A DNA stretch of 64,000 bases from a virus. The stretch's first letter is position 1. Every line of letters begins with the position of its first letter. Of this stretch, positions 31,084 through 39,889 are shown piece by piece. The stretch lies in IMG/VR virus record IMGVR_UViG_3300042876_000250, positions 1 to 64,000 of that record. One strand, written 5' to 3'. The notes under the pieces are model-generated. The model ran no database searches. It saw only the letters and a program-made list of their open reading frames with translations, and had not been told where the DNA came from. A program made the position numbers and the translations under genes.

Positions 31084-34000
31084 ATGGAACTCAGTCAAGT
31101 CCTTCAAGCACTCCGTAACGCAGACGCCGCAGGCGACAAGGAGGCAGCAAGAAGGCTGGCTGAGATTGCCAGGGAAATGGCGGGCGTTGAGCCCCCGGCA
31201 CCGGAGAAGAAAAGCTCCGGTGTTCTGGCATCTGCGGCCAAGGGCATCGAGGCCCTCATTTCTTCTGGCCGTACAGCAGCAGGCGCGATCACCGGGGACG
31301 CCAACGAAGCTGCCCGCGCCGCACTTGAGCGCAGCGCCAGCATGGAGCGCCGCTATGCGGACGATGTAAGTCTTGAAAAGGTTAAGCAGGCTTACGAGCA
31401 GCGAGGTCTGCTGCCTGCGGCGGGCGAGGCCATCAGCCAGATTCCAAAAGCTCTGGCTGAACAGGCACCCAACATTGCGGCCACCCTTGGCAGCGCCCGT
31501 CTTGGCGCGATGGCAGGCGCTCCGTTCGGCCCTGTTGGTGCGATTGTTGGGGGTACCGCAGGCGCGGTTGCGCCCGGTTTGGCTCAGATGTTCGGCTCCA
31601 ACGTTGAGCGCCAAGCTGCTGAACAGCAACGTGCCGGGCAGCCCATCAACGTCGATGTGGGCGCAGCAGGAGCTGCCGCAGTCCCGCAAGCCGCGCTTGA
31701 CGCCGCCGCCACTTTCATCCCCCTTGGCGGACGCATCGTCAGCAAAGTTACCGGCATCTCCCTGGAGTCACTTGGCACGCGCACTGCTGCTGAGACCGCC
31801 AAGCTGGCAGAAGAACGGCTGTTGGCGGTGCTGGCCAAGGGCGGGGCAAAAGGTATTGCCGCCGAGGTGCCGACGGAAGTTGCCCAGCAAATGCTGGAGC
31901 GCGCGCAGGCAGGGCTGTCGCTGACATCGCCCGAAGCCCTTCAAGAGTACGGCGAGACCGCATATCAAGTGTCGCTGCTTGCACCGTTGGGCGCAGCCGG
32001 TCGTATCTCCGAACGTAGTGGCGCTCGCCAAGAAGTTGCCAAGCAGCAAGACGCAGAGCGCAAAGCCGCGCAGCAAGCACGCATTCAACAAGAGCGCGTT
32101 GCCAAAGAGCAGCAAGCCCAGGCAGCCGCAGCCGAAGAAGCGCGTCGGCAAACGCCCGGGTACGCGCTGGAAGTGCAAGCCAAATATCAAGCGCTTGAGG
32201 GTCGGGCCGCAGAGCTGCGTGGGCAACTCCGCGAAGTGAAGAAGGACTCTCCCACGGCTACGGCAGACGCGGAGTTCAACAAAGACATCAAGGCCCAGCT
32301 CAAACAGCTTGGCAAAGAGTTGAGTGAAACCGCGAAAGAATACAACCGCGTTCGGCCTGTCCTGACATCCATGACTGCGCAGCAAGCGCAGGCCCAGGCA
32401 GCGCAGCAAGCCGCTGCGGAGGAGTATCAGAAGCGGCAGCAACAAGCCTACGCTGACCAAGAGCAGCAGTACCAACTGCAAGCCATGCGGCAGCAGATGG
32501 AGCAAACGCCGGGCTACCAGCAGCAGATTCCTGGCCTTGCCCCCATGGAGACCGAGGGCGCGCCGCAAACAACGACGCCGATGCCTGACACGGCGGCGCA
32601 GGCGCGGGAGTTTGCAGCCAAGCAGCAAGAGATGGCGCAGCTCTTGGAGAATGCCCAGGAGCAAGAGTCCGAAGCCGCAGGTCGCGGTGACATCGACTCG
32701 CTCAAAGCCCTGCGCCAGCGCAGGCAGATGCTCCAGAACGAGTACGAGTACGTCTCCAAACAACTCGCTGCACTGGGTGGTGTCCCGGCAAACGACGCCG
32801 AGAGTCTTCAAAACAAGATTGCTTCGCTGCAAGAAAAGCTCAAGGCGATGGCAGGGCCCGGCTACGACCCGGCCAAGGCTGACAAGATCATCGACCAGAT
32901 CGACTCCTTGCAGAAGCAACTCAAAGAGCTGGGGCTTCCTGAGAGAGCAGGCGTGCAGCAGCGCCTTGACTACGGCCCGGCCAACCAGACGCAGAAGATT
33001 GCCACCTGGGAAGAAGCCGGACGCCAAGAGCTTGGCCGCCGCGACGAAGACCTCAAGCGCCAGACTGGCCAGCAGGACGGTTTTGACTTTGGTGAGTTTG
33101 ACGAGCAGACCCGCGAACTGGATAAGCAGCGCAGGGAAGGCTTTACTGCCGCAGAAATTGCGGCGATGGAACGCGCTCGGTTGGACACCTCGCGTACTGC
33201 ACAAGGCACCCTGTTTGGTGAAGAGGCGAAAGAAGGGATCGAGACCGGGATCGGAAGCCAGAAGTCCCGTCAACAACTGGTCAACGATCTGCGTCTTGCC
33301 CGCGCTGCGCGCAACGCCCAGCCGGATCGCCGTGCCGGGGGCACCCAAGCCGTCAGCCAAGCACTGGAGGCACTGCGCGACTATGACGCCCGCGTTGCGG
33401 CTGAACAAGAGCGTGGCACCTCCAAGCTGGGAGAGATTGACGAAGACACCCAGAAGGCGCTGGCCGGAGCGGCCGTGCCCGAACGCGAGAAGGCGGTGCA
33501 GTCTGCGCGTGAACTGCGCGACGGTGCATATGCAGACATCGTTGACATGGTGTCCCGCTCCGACCGGGGCCGTTCGTTTACGAATCAGATTGCCGCTGCG
33601 CAGCAAAAGCTCGTGGACTTCTCGATCAAGGAAGCCGAGTTCCGTCGCGGTGAGGCTCTGACCGCTGAAGAGAAGCAACAGCTAACCGCCAAGATTTACG
33701 AGACTGTCCGTGAGCTACGTGGCCGCATGGGCGACACCCGCAACATCGTCAACGTTGGCACCAAAGATGAGCCGCGTTACGTTGACGCTGCATACACCAC
33801 GGAGGGCGGTGCTGGCACTGGCCCAACTGGCATGGGGCTGGCCAACATTGAGAGTCGCGCTCCTGGCCAGCGTACGTTTGCCAACACGTTTGCCGCAATC
33901 AAGTCGCTGCAAGAAGGTCTGGATCGCGCCATCAGTGGTTCGGCCAAACGTCGCACCGGATCGGTAGAGACCACCATCACCCCCGAGAAGACATCCGCGC

Positions 34001-37000
34001 AAATGCTGGCGCGGGAGTTGGAGAAGGCTTCGCGCAACCCAGATGTGCCTGCCGAAGCCCGGGATTTGATCGACCAGATCGCAGACAACGCCAAGCTGAT
34101 CGCCACGCGGCAAGAGCTGCTGGATGACGCCACGCGATTCGTGTACCGTGCAAATAACGGGGACTTCGACGCACTCTTGGCCCGTGATGTGCGGGAGGGC
34201 ATGGCAGGATTCGAGCAAGGCAAGCGCTCGGAGACTGAGGCTGAAACTGAGATGGCTCCGGCCGGGCGGGTGCAGCCTAAAGGTACGGCCGCGCCTGTCA
34301 CCACCTACGCGCAGCGAGCCACGGGTGTTACGCGAATTGCCGAGCAGCGTGACATGTTCCCTGACGTGCAACTGCAAGGACTTGTGTTTGGTACGTCGCC
34401 GGAGTTTCAGCGGTTCATGGGCAGCGACGCCCTGGACACGATGCGCCGCCTCAAGGGTATTCCTGGCGAGACCGCCGCTCGCACGCTCAACCGCCTCAAA
34501 CCGCTGGAAGCGCAGATCAACCGTTACGAGCAGCAGATGGCTGCGCTGCGGCAGCAGTACGAGAAGGCCAAAGCGCAAAGCGCTGAGGCAGCGGCGCTGG
34601 CTCCCGAAGCCCAAGAAGCCCTGCGTAAAGCCGTCGCCCTGCGCACGCAGATGGGCGTCAAGATCGAGCAAAGGCTCGCCGCTGTCGAGGCCGACTACAT
34701 CCGCGCCAGCCTGAAGTACAACTTCACCAGCAGCGTCATTGACGATCTGACCTCCATGATCTCAAAGAACGTGGAGAAGTTCAGCAGCCCCTTGGACGGT
34801 CTGGCAAAGCGGTACTTGAAAGAGATTGCAGACGCTGAACAACCTGCGGCCAAATTGCGCGCCGAGGTGATGGACAGGATTCGTACGGCCATCATCATGA
34901 TGCGTGACTCGCAGTACACGCCTGAACAGTTTGTTGCGGCTGCACAAAAAGGCACGCGCCCCGCCACTGCGTACAAAGCGCTGGCAGGAATGCCCAAGCA
35001 AATGCAGTACACGCCGAAACAAATTGGCCACCTGCTTGGGTTGTCGGACGCTGCTGTAGACAAACTGAAAGCGTACGCGGAAGAGGCTGCGCTCAAGAAA
35101 GACATCTATGTGCAGCGCCAAGCTGCTTGGATGTCGGATGCCCGCGTTATTGCTGCGCTGGACGAGCACCTGAAGCTGACGATGCAGCTTCGGGAAGAAG
35201 AGCGGCAGATCAACAAGCTCGGCAAAGAGTTGATGAATGCGTCACTGGCTGTGCGAGAAGCGCGCAGCATGCTGGAAGACGACCCCCGGGTCAAAGCGCG
35301 TTACGCCCGCCAAGAAGAACTGGCCGCAAAAGCACTGGCCGATCTTGAGGCCGCACGGGAAATCCTGGGCGAGACCGATGCAACTGTTCGCGCTATCTCC
35401 GCGCAGATCAACGCACTGGCCGACAAACAGGACAAACTCAAGCGCGTTGTCAGTGGCACCCAGAAACAGGTGGCTGCCAAGGCGGCCGAACGTGTTGTGC
35501 CCGAGGGCGTTACCGCCGAGACGCAAGGGGATCGTGAAGCCAAAGATGCCGAAGCCCGCAAGGCGGAGCAGGAAGCGCTTGAGCGCCGAGCCGACGACGT
35601 AAATCGCAAGCTGGTGTCGTTTGAGCCGAAGCGTCAGCAGGAACAAAAGCGCATCCGCAACGCGAAGGAAATTCTGGATTTGCAGGAGCAAGCTGCCACG
35701 GCTGCCGATCCGCAAGAACGTACCGCCGCGCAGAAGCAGCTTACGGCTTTCATGGACGAGTTGTACAAAACGTCTATGGGCGCGGCCAAGAAGCTGCAAG
35801 GTAGCATCAATGCGCAGGCAAAGCTGATTAAGCAAATTCAGAAAAGCGATGCCGCACTGGAAGACCCCAAGCTGGGCAAGAAAGCGCGTGCAGAAGAGCA
35901 GGCCAACAACGCCGCGCTGCGTGAAAAACTGAAAGCGCTGAGTGCCAAGATCAACAAGCAGCTTGGTTCTGTGCAGGAAGACATTCCGACCCGCGCCGAC
36001 ATCAAAGCCGAGCGCGAGGAGCAGTATCAGCGCGAGACCGCTGAAAAGTTGCAGTCGCTTGAAGAAGAGGGCAAGACCGAACGCCTGCCCGCCCGGCAAG
36101 TAGGCCCTGTTGTGAAGAAGACGGTGCAGGCTGGCACCGTGCGTACCGGCGAGCTTTCAACTACCGAAGAACGCAAAGTCGGCATGCGCAACACGCCGAC
36201 GCAAGCTGGTGCCCCGCGCAGCTTGACTGGTAAACAAGCGCAGGTTGCCGCTGCCAAAGATGTTGAAGTTGAGCAGTTGCTGCTGCGCGAATCCAACCTG
36301 TCCGATTTGAAGGAACGTGTTGAGGCTGCACTGGAGAAAGCGCAGGAGTCTGGCAACGAGGCGCAAATTGCAGGACGCCAAGACCAGCTTTCCCGCGTGG
36401 AAAAAGAACTTGCCAAGACCCAGCGCAAGCTGGAGAGCCTGGGCAAAACGCCAAAGCCACGCAAGCAAAAGACTATTGCCGCCGTCGAAGACCTCTACAA
36501 CGAGCTTGGCGACGCCAAATTCCAGCTTGCAGCAACGGCCACGCAAGGCCCCAAGGTTGCCGTGGAGCCGGAGTCGAACGCCGCCAATGTGATGGACGAG
36601 ATCACGGCCACCAGTACCAACCCGCTTAACCGCGCTGTGGCTGAGCGGCTGCGCACGCTGCTGGGCAACACCAAGATCAAACTGGTGCGGGACTTGCGCG
36701 ACGACAAAGGCAACCCGGTATACGGCAGCGCCAAGGTGGACGGCTCCGAGATTTCTCTGGACTTGCAGTACGGCACCAATGAACAGACAGTGCTGCACGA
36801 GGGTGTGCACGCGGCGATTGAGCGCGCTTTGCGCCTGCCCGAAGACAAGCTCACCGACGACCAGCGCGCGGCCAAGCGCGAACTGGAGGAGTTGTTCAAG
36901 GCGTACAAGGCTGACAAGACAGCGCCCAACGCAAACGCCAAGCAAGACATCAGCGAGTTTGTCGCCGAGGCGCTGTCAGACGCCGAACTGCAAAGCTACT

Positions 37001-39738
37001 TGGCGTCCAAGAAGTGGACGCTCAAGAACATGTGGAACGCCGTGAAGAATGGCATCTTGCGCATGATCGGCGTCGAGGTGCCCACCAACATGCGCGACGC
37101 CACCCTGGCCGCAGCAGACCGCCTGATGATGCGCGTGATGCGCCCGACGGCGGCCGACCAAAACCTTTTGGTGCCGTCACTCAACCGCCCTCGGTTGAAC
37201 GAGTCTCTGCGCAGCAGCATCGAGGTGGCCGACAAGCTCATTGCCAAGGAGCGGCCGTGGGCAGACCGCGTGCTGGCCGAGAACTCTGGCCTGTCTTTCG
37301 CCACGCGCTACGTTGACCGCTTCGCCGGGTTCGAGCGGCTGGCCAAGCAAATGGGCGACCTCGAAGGCACCCAGATGCTGTACTACCTGCGCATGTACGA
37401 CCAGCGCATGAACTTCGTGGCGCAGTCGGCAGGTAACGGGGCACTGGCCCTGGTCAAGAAAGAGCGCCGCGACGGCAGCTTCGAGTACCTGATTGAGAGC
37501 CAGGAAGGCGCAAGCCTGCGAACGGTAGTGGAGACCTTGAAAGAGGCGACCCCCATGGTTGGCGATGTCGATGCTGTAAACCGCCTGTTTACGACGTATC
37601 TGGCTGCCGAGCGTGCACGCCGCGTGGGGTTCGACAAGCTGAACTTTGGTGGCAGCGTTACGGAAGCAGAACTCAGGAACGCCGTGGCCGAGATCAACAG
37701 CGTCGAGGGGCTGAAGGATGTGTTTGACCGCGCCCGCCGCGAGTACAACGACTACAACGAAGGCCTCGTTCGCTTCGCCCAACAGACAGGCGCGCTGAGT
37801 AAAGAACTTGCGGACAAACTTCTTGCCAGCAAAGACTACATCCCGTACTACCGCCAGACCAAAGATGGCGGCGTGGATTTGGTGATTGGTGGTGAAGCGC
37901 CCATCCGCATCGGCAGCATCAAGGAGCAGCCATACCTGCAAGAGCTTGTTGGCGGCGACGAGCCGATCTTTGACTTCTTCAAGGCCTCGGTGCAGAACAC
38001 CAACCTCATGGTGGATATGGCGCTGCGCAATCTCTCCACCAAAAACGCCATGATCGAACTGGCCGAACTTGGTGGCGCGACCATCACCAAGTCGCAGATC
38101 ATCGGCAACGACGTTGTGAAGTTCAAGGTGGATGGCGAAGACCGCTACGCTCGCGTAGACACCGACATGTTTGGCGTGCCCGCCGAAGTTCTGGTCAAGG
38201 GCATGGAAGGCATCCCCATGCAGCTTACGGGCGTCATGCGGATTGCGTCGATGCCTGCTATGCTGTTGCGCAGGGCCGTGACGCTCTCGCCGCTTTACGT
38301 TGCTCGCCAGTTGTTCCGCGACTCGTTGGCTGCTCCTATCCTGTCCGGCGCAGATTTCACCCCCGTGCTTGGCGCGCTGCGGGAGATCAACCGCCCCAGC
38401 GGCAAAACTCTTGAGCAACGCGGCATCACTGGCGGCCAGTACTTCACCGGCACGCAAGAAGACCTGTCTCGCATCATGCGAGAGATCGCAGACGGCAAAC
38501 CCGGATGGGCCAAAGCGCTGGGCAAGCTGGAGTCTTTCGGCATGCAGGCTGACGCCCTGACCCGCCGCGCGCAGTACAACAGCTACATCAAACAGGGCCT
38601 GTCGGAGATGGAGGCCACGCTGCTCTCGCTGGAGTCTATGAACTTCAACAAGCGCGGTGCTTCTCCCAGCATCCACATGGCCAACTCGCTGATCCCGTTC
38701 TTCAACGCCCAGATTCAGGGCTTGAATGTGTTGTACCGGGCGCTTACGGGTAAAGCCACGCAGGCTGAGAAAGTGCGGTTGCAGTCCAAGCTGCTCACCC
38801 GTGGCGCTCTGCTGTTTGCCGTTTCTCTGGCCTACGCCGCGTCGATGCAGGACGACGAGGCCTACAAGAACGCCATGCCCGATCAGAAGTACGGCAACTG
38901 GTTCATTCGGATTCCCGGTGTTGATGAGCCGGTCAAGTTGCCCGTCCCGTTCGAGGTCGGCTACATCTTCAAGGCGCTGCCCGAGGCGCTGTACAACATG
39001 GCAGTCAACGGCGAGCGCGGCAAAGAGGAAGCAGGCGATGCGTTCATGGGCATCCTGCGCAACGTAATCCCAGGCGGTTCGTCGTTCCTCATTCCGCAGA
39101 TCGCCAAGCCCGCCATCGAGGCGGGGCTGGGCAAGTCGTTCTACACCGGCCGAGACATTCTGTCCGCACGGGAGGCCAAGCTGCGCCCCGAGGAGCAGTT
39201 CCGCGACAGCACCAGCGAGATCGCCAAGTCTCTTGGGGCAGCTTTCGGCATCTCGCCCATCAAGATTGAAGAACTCATCAAGGGCTATACGGGTACGCTG
39301 GGGTTGGCGGTTCTGCAAATGGGCAACCTGGGTTTTGATACCTCGGAGTCTCCGGCCAAGGCAATGAAGCGCTTGTCCGACATGCCTGTGGTGGGTGGTG
39401 CATTCCAGCCCAACGACGCTGGCTACATCATCAACAGCACCTACGACAAGCTCAAGGATGCGGAGGCGGTGAAGAACTCCGTTGACAGCCTGATTCAGCG
39501 CGGTGAAAAAGCCAAAGCCATGGCGCTGATTCAGGAGAAGGCCAACGAGTACGCGCAGAGCGGGTTGAGCACTTGGTACGGAAACGCAATCTCGCAACTG
39601 ACCAAGTACGAGACCGCCATCAAAGCGTCCGACATGAGCCCCGAAGAAAAGCGCAGGCGGCTTGATGAAGCGCGGCAGATGAAGATCAGGTTGGCTACGT
39701 CCGTGCGGGAGGCGGCAGATAGAACCACACCCCAATGA
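31084..39738 (+). CDS. Giant polyvalent internal virion protein with HExxH metallopeptidase, 2884 aa
   Basis: The start ATG lies 4 bp after the previous stop. Layout: the N-terminal helical motif LQALRNADAAGDKEAARRL; a Gly/Ala hydrophobic region at about 130-185; long coiled coils (about 320-720 and 1100-1850) rich in Gln, Lys and Glu; a zincin motif HEGVH at 1905-1909 within EQTVLHEGVHAAIERA, matching metallopeptidase domains of polyvalent proteins; and a C-terminal domain with FNKRGASPSIHMANSLIP and FFNAQIQGLNVLYRAL (LPD38-like). It is probably ejected into the host with the DNA. Substrate unknown. Confidence 0.85.
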   Translation: MELSQVLQALRNADAAGDKEAARRLAEIAREMAGVEPPAPEKKSSGVLASAAKGIEALISSGRTAAGAITGDANEAARAALERSASMERRYADDVSLEKVKQAYEQRGLLPAAGEAISQIPKALAEQAPNIAATLGSARLGAMAGAPFGPVGAIVGGTAGAVAPGLAQMFGSNVERQAAEQQRAGQPINVDVGAAGAAAVPQAALDAAATFIPLGGRIVSKVTGISLESLGTRTAAETAKLAEERLLAVLAKGGAKGIAAEVPTEVAQQMLERAQAGLSLTSPEALQEYGETAYQVSLLAPLGAAGRISERSGARQEVAKQQDAERKAAQQARIQQERVAKEQQAQAAAAEEARRQTPGYALEVQAKYQALEGRAAELRGQLREVKKDSPTATADAEFNKDIKAQLKQLGKELSETAKEYNRVRPVLTSMTAQQAQAQAAQQAAAEEYQKRQQQAYADQEQQYQLQAMRQQMEQTPGYQQQIPGLAPMETEGAPQTTTPMPDTAAQAREFAAKQQEMAQLLENAQEQESEAAGRGDIDSLKALRQRRQMLQNEYEYVSKQLAALGGVPANDAESLQNKIASLQEKLKAMAGPGYDPAKADKIIDQIDSLQKQLKELGLPERAGVQQRLDYGPANQTQKIATWEEAGRQELGRRDEDLKRQTGQQDGFDFGEFDEQTRELDKQRREGFTAAEIAAMERARLDTSRTAQGTLFGEEAKEGIETGIGSQKSRQQLVNDLRLARAARNAQPDRRAGGTQAVSQALEALRDYDARVAAEQERGTSKLGEIDEDTQKALAGAAVPEREKAVQSARELRDGAYADIVDMVSRSDRGRSFTNQIAAAQQKLVDFSIKEAEFRRGEALTAEEKQQLTAKIYETVRELRGRMGDTRNIVNVGTKDEPRYVDAAYTTEGGAGTGPTGMGLANIESRAPGQRTFANTFAAIKSLQEGLDRAISGSAKRRTGSVETTITPEKTSAQMLARELEKASRNPDVPAEARDLIDQIADNAKLIATRQELLDDATRFVYRANNGDFDALLARDVREGMAGFEQGKRSETEAETEMAPAGRVQPKGTAAPVTTYAQRATGVTRIAEQRDMFPDVQLQGLVFGTSPEFQRFMGSDALDTMRRLKGIPGETAARTLNRLKPLEAQINRYEQQMAALRQQYEKAKAQSAEAAALAPEAQEALRKAVALRTQMGVKIEQRLAAVEADYIRASLKYNFTSSVIDDLTSMISKNVEKFSSPLDGLAKRYLKEIADAEQPAAKLRAEVMDRIRTAIIMMRDSQYTPEQFVAAAQKGTRPATAYKALAGMPKQMQYTPKQIGHLLGLSDAAVDKLKAYAEEAALKKDIYVQRQAAWMSDARVIAALDEHLKLTMQLREEERQINKLGKELMNASLAVREARSMLEDDPRVKARYARQEELAAKALADLEAAREILGETDATVRAISAQINALADKQDKLKRVVSGTQKQVAAKAAERVVPEGVTAETQGDREAKDAEARKAEQEALERRADDVNRKLVSFEPKRQQEQKRIRNAKEILDLQEQAATAADPQERTAAQKQLTAFMDELYKTSMGAAKKLQGSINAQAKLIKQIQKSDAALEDPKLGKKARAEEQANNAALREKLKALSAKINKQLGSVQEDIPTRADIKAEREEQYQRETAEKLQSLEEEGKTERLPARQVGPVVKKTVQAGTVRTGELSTTEERKVGMRNTPTQAGAPRSLTGKQAQVAAAKDVEVEQLLLRESNLSDLKERVEAALEKAQESGNEAQIAGRQDQLSRVEKELAKTQRKLESLGKTPKPRKQKTIAAVEDLYNELGDAKFQLAATATQGPKVAVEPESNAANVMDEITATSTNPLNRAVAERLRTLLGNTKIKLVRDLRDDKGNPVYGSAKVDGSEISLDLQYGTNEQTVLHEGVHAAIERALRLPEDKLTDDQRAAKRELEELFKAYKADKTAPNANAKQDISEFVAEALSDAELQSYLASKKWTLKNMWNAVKNGILRMIGVEVPTNMRDATLAAADRLMMRVMRPTAADQNLLVPSLNRPRLNESLRSSIEVADKLIAKERPWADRVLAENSGLSFATRYVDRFAGFERLAKQMGDLEGTQMLYYLRMYDQRMNFVAQSAGNGALALVKKERRDGSFEYLIESQEGASLRTVVETLKEATPMVGDVDAVNRLFTTYLAAERARRVGFDKLNFGGSVTEAELRNAVAEINSVEGLKDVFDRARREYNDYNEGLVRFAQQTGALSKELADKLLASKDYIPYYRQTKDGGVDLVIGGEAPIRIGSIKEQPYLQELVGGDEPIFDFFKASVQNTNLMVDMALRNLSTKNAMIELAELGGATITKSQIIGNDVVKFKVDGEDRYARVDTDMFGVPAEVLVKGMEGIPMQLTGVMRIASMPAMLLRRAVTLSPLYVARQLFRDSLAAPILSGADFTPVLGALREINRPSGKTLEQRGITGGQYFTGTQEDLSRIMREIADGKPGWAKALGKLESFGMQADALTRRAQYNSYIKQGLSEMEATLLSLESMNFNKRGASPSIHMANSLIPFFNAQIQGLNVLYRALTGKATQAEKVRLQSKLLTRGALLFAVSLAYAASMQDDEAYKNAMPDQKYGNWFIRIPGVDEPVKLPVPFEVGYIFKALPEALYNMAVNGERGKEEAGDAFMGILRNVIPGGSSFLIPQIAKPAIEAGLGKSFYTGRDILSAREAKLRPEEQFRDSTSEIAKSLGAAFGISPIKIEELIKGYTGTLGLAVLQMGNLGFDTSESPAKAMKRLSDMPVVGGAFQPNDAGYIINSTYDKLKDAEAVKNSVDSLIQRGEKAKAMALIQEKANEYAQSGLSTWYGNAISQLTKYETAIKASDMSPEEKRRRLDEARQMKIRLATSVREAADRTTPQ

Positions 39739-39889
39739 GGCCGTCCCTGATGCAGGGCACCGCCTTGATACGGAGCCGCGTTGCTACCGCAGCGCGGAGC
39801 CCGAGTTCTCGGGCTTTCTCCGTATCAAGTGCCGGGACAAAGAAGCCCTCACCCGGCTTGAGCTTCGACCAGGGGTAGATCAGCTTCAT
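39695..39889 (-). CDS. Small conserved phage protein at the convergent junction, 64 aa
   Basis: Sixty-four residues: MKLIYPWSKLKPGEGFFVPA then LDTEKARELGLRAAV and a C-terminal GVWFYLPPP. The composition and phrases are protein-like and resemble small basic proteins of other betaproteobacterial phages. The 3' end overlaps the giant plus-strand gene tail-to-tail by 44 bp, and its start overlaps the upstream PrimPol gene by 41 bp. No good ribosome site is seen, so translation may be coupled. A three-way-junction structure occupies the middle of its coding sequence. Confidence 0.65.
   Translation of the reverse strand: MKLIYPWSKLKPGEGFFVPALDTEKARELGLRAAVATRLRIKAVPCIRDGLIGVWFYLPPPART
39764..39829. 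other. Three-way-junction (cloverleaf-like) inverted-repeat element
   Basis: A 12-bp perfect outer stem CTTGATACGGAG (39764-39775) / CTCCGTATCAAG (39818-39829) encloses two directly abutting hairpins: 39776-39797 (9 pairs, one G-T, loop TACC) and 39798-39815 (7-8 pairs, AGCCCGA/TCGGGCT). Only two unpaired bases remain in the junction. It lies at the meeting point of the two transcription arms and inside a small minus-strand gene. Confidence 0.6.
39798..39820 (+). terminator. Probable intrinsic terminator of the late operon
   Basis: AGCCCGA-GTTC-TCGGGCT followed by TTTCTC reads as an intrinsic terminator on the plus strand, 60 bp after the stop of the last late gene. The reverse direction lacks a T-tract, so it is one-sided. 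It is the second hairpin of the three-way-junction element. Confidence 0.6.
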
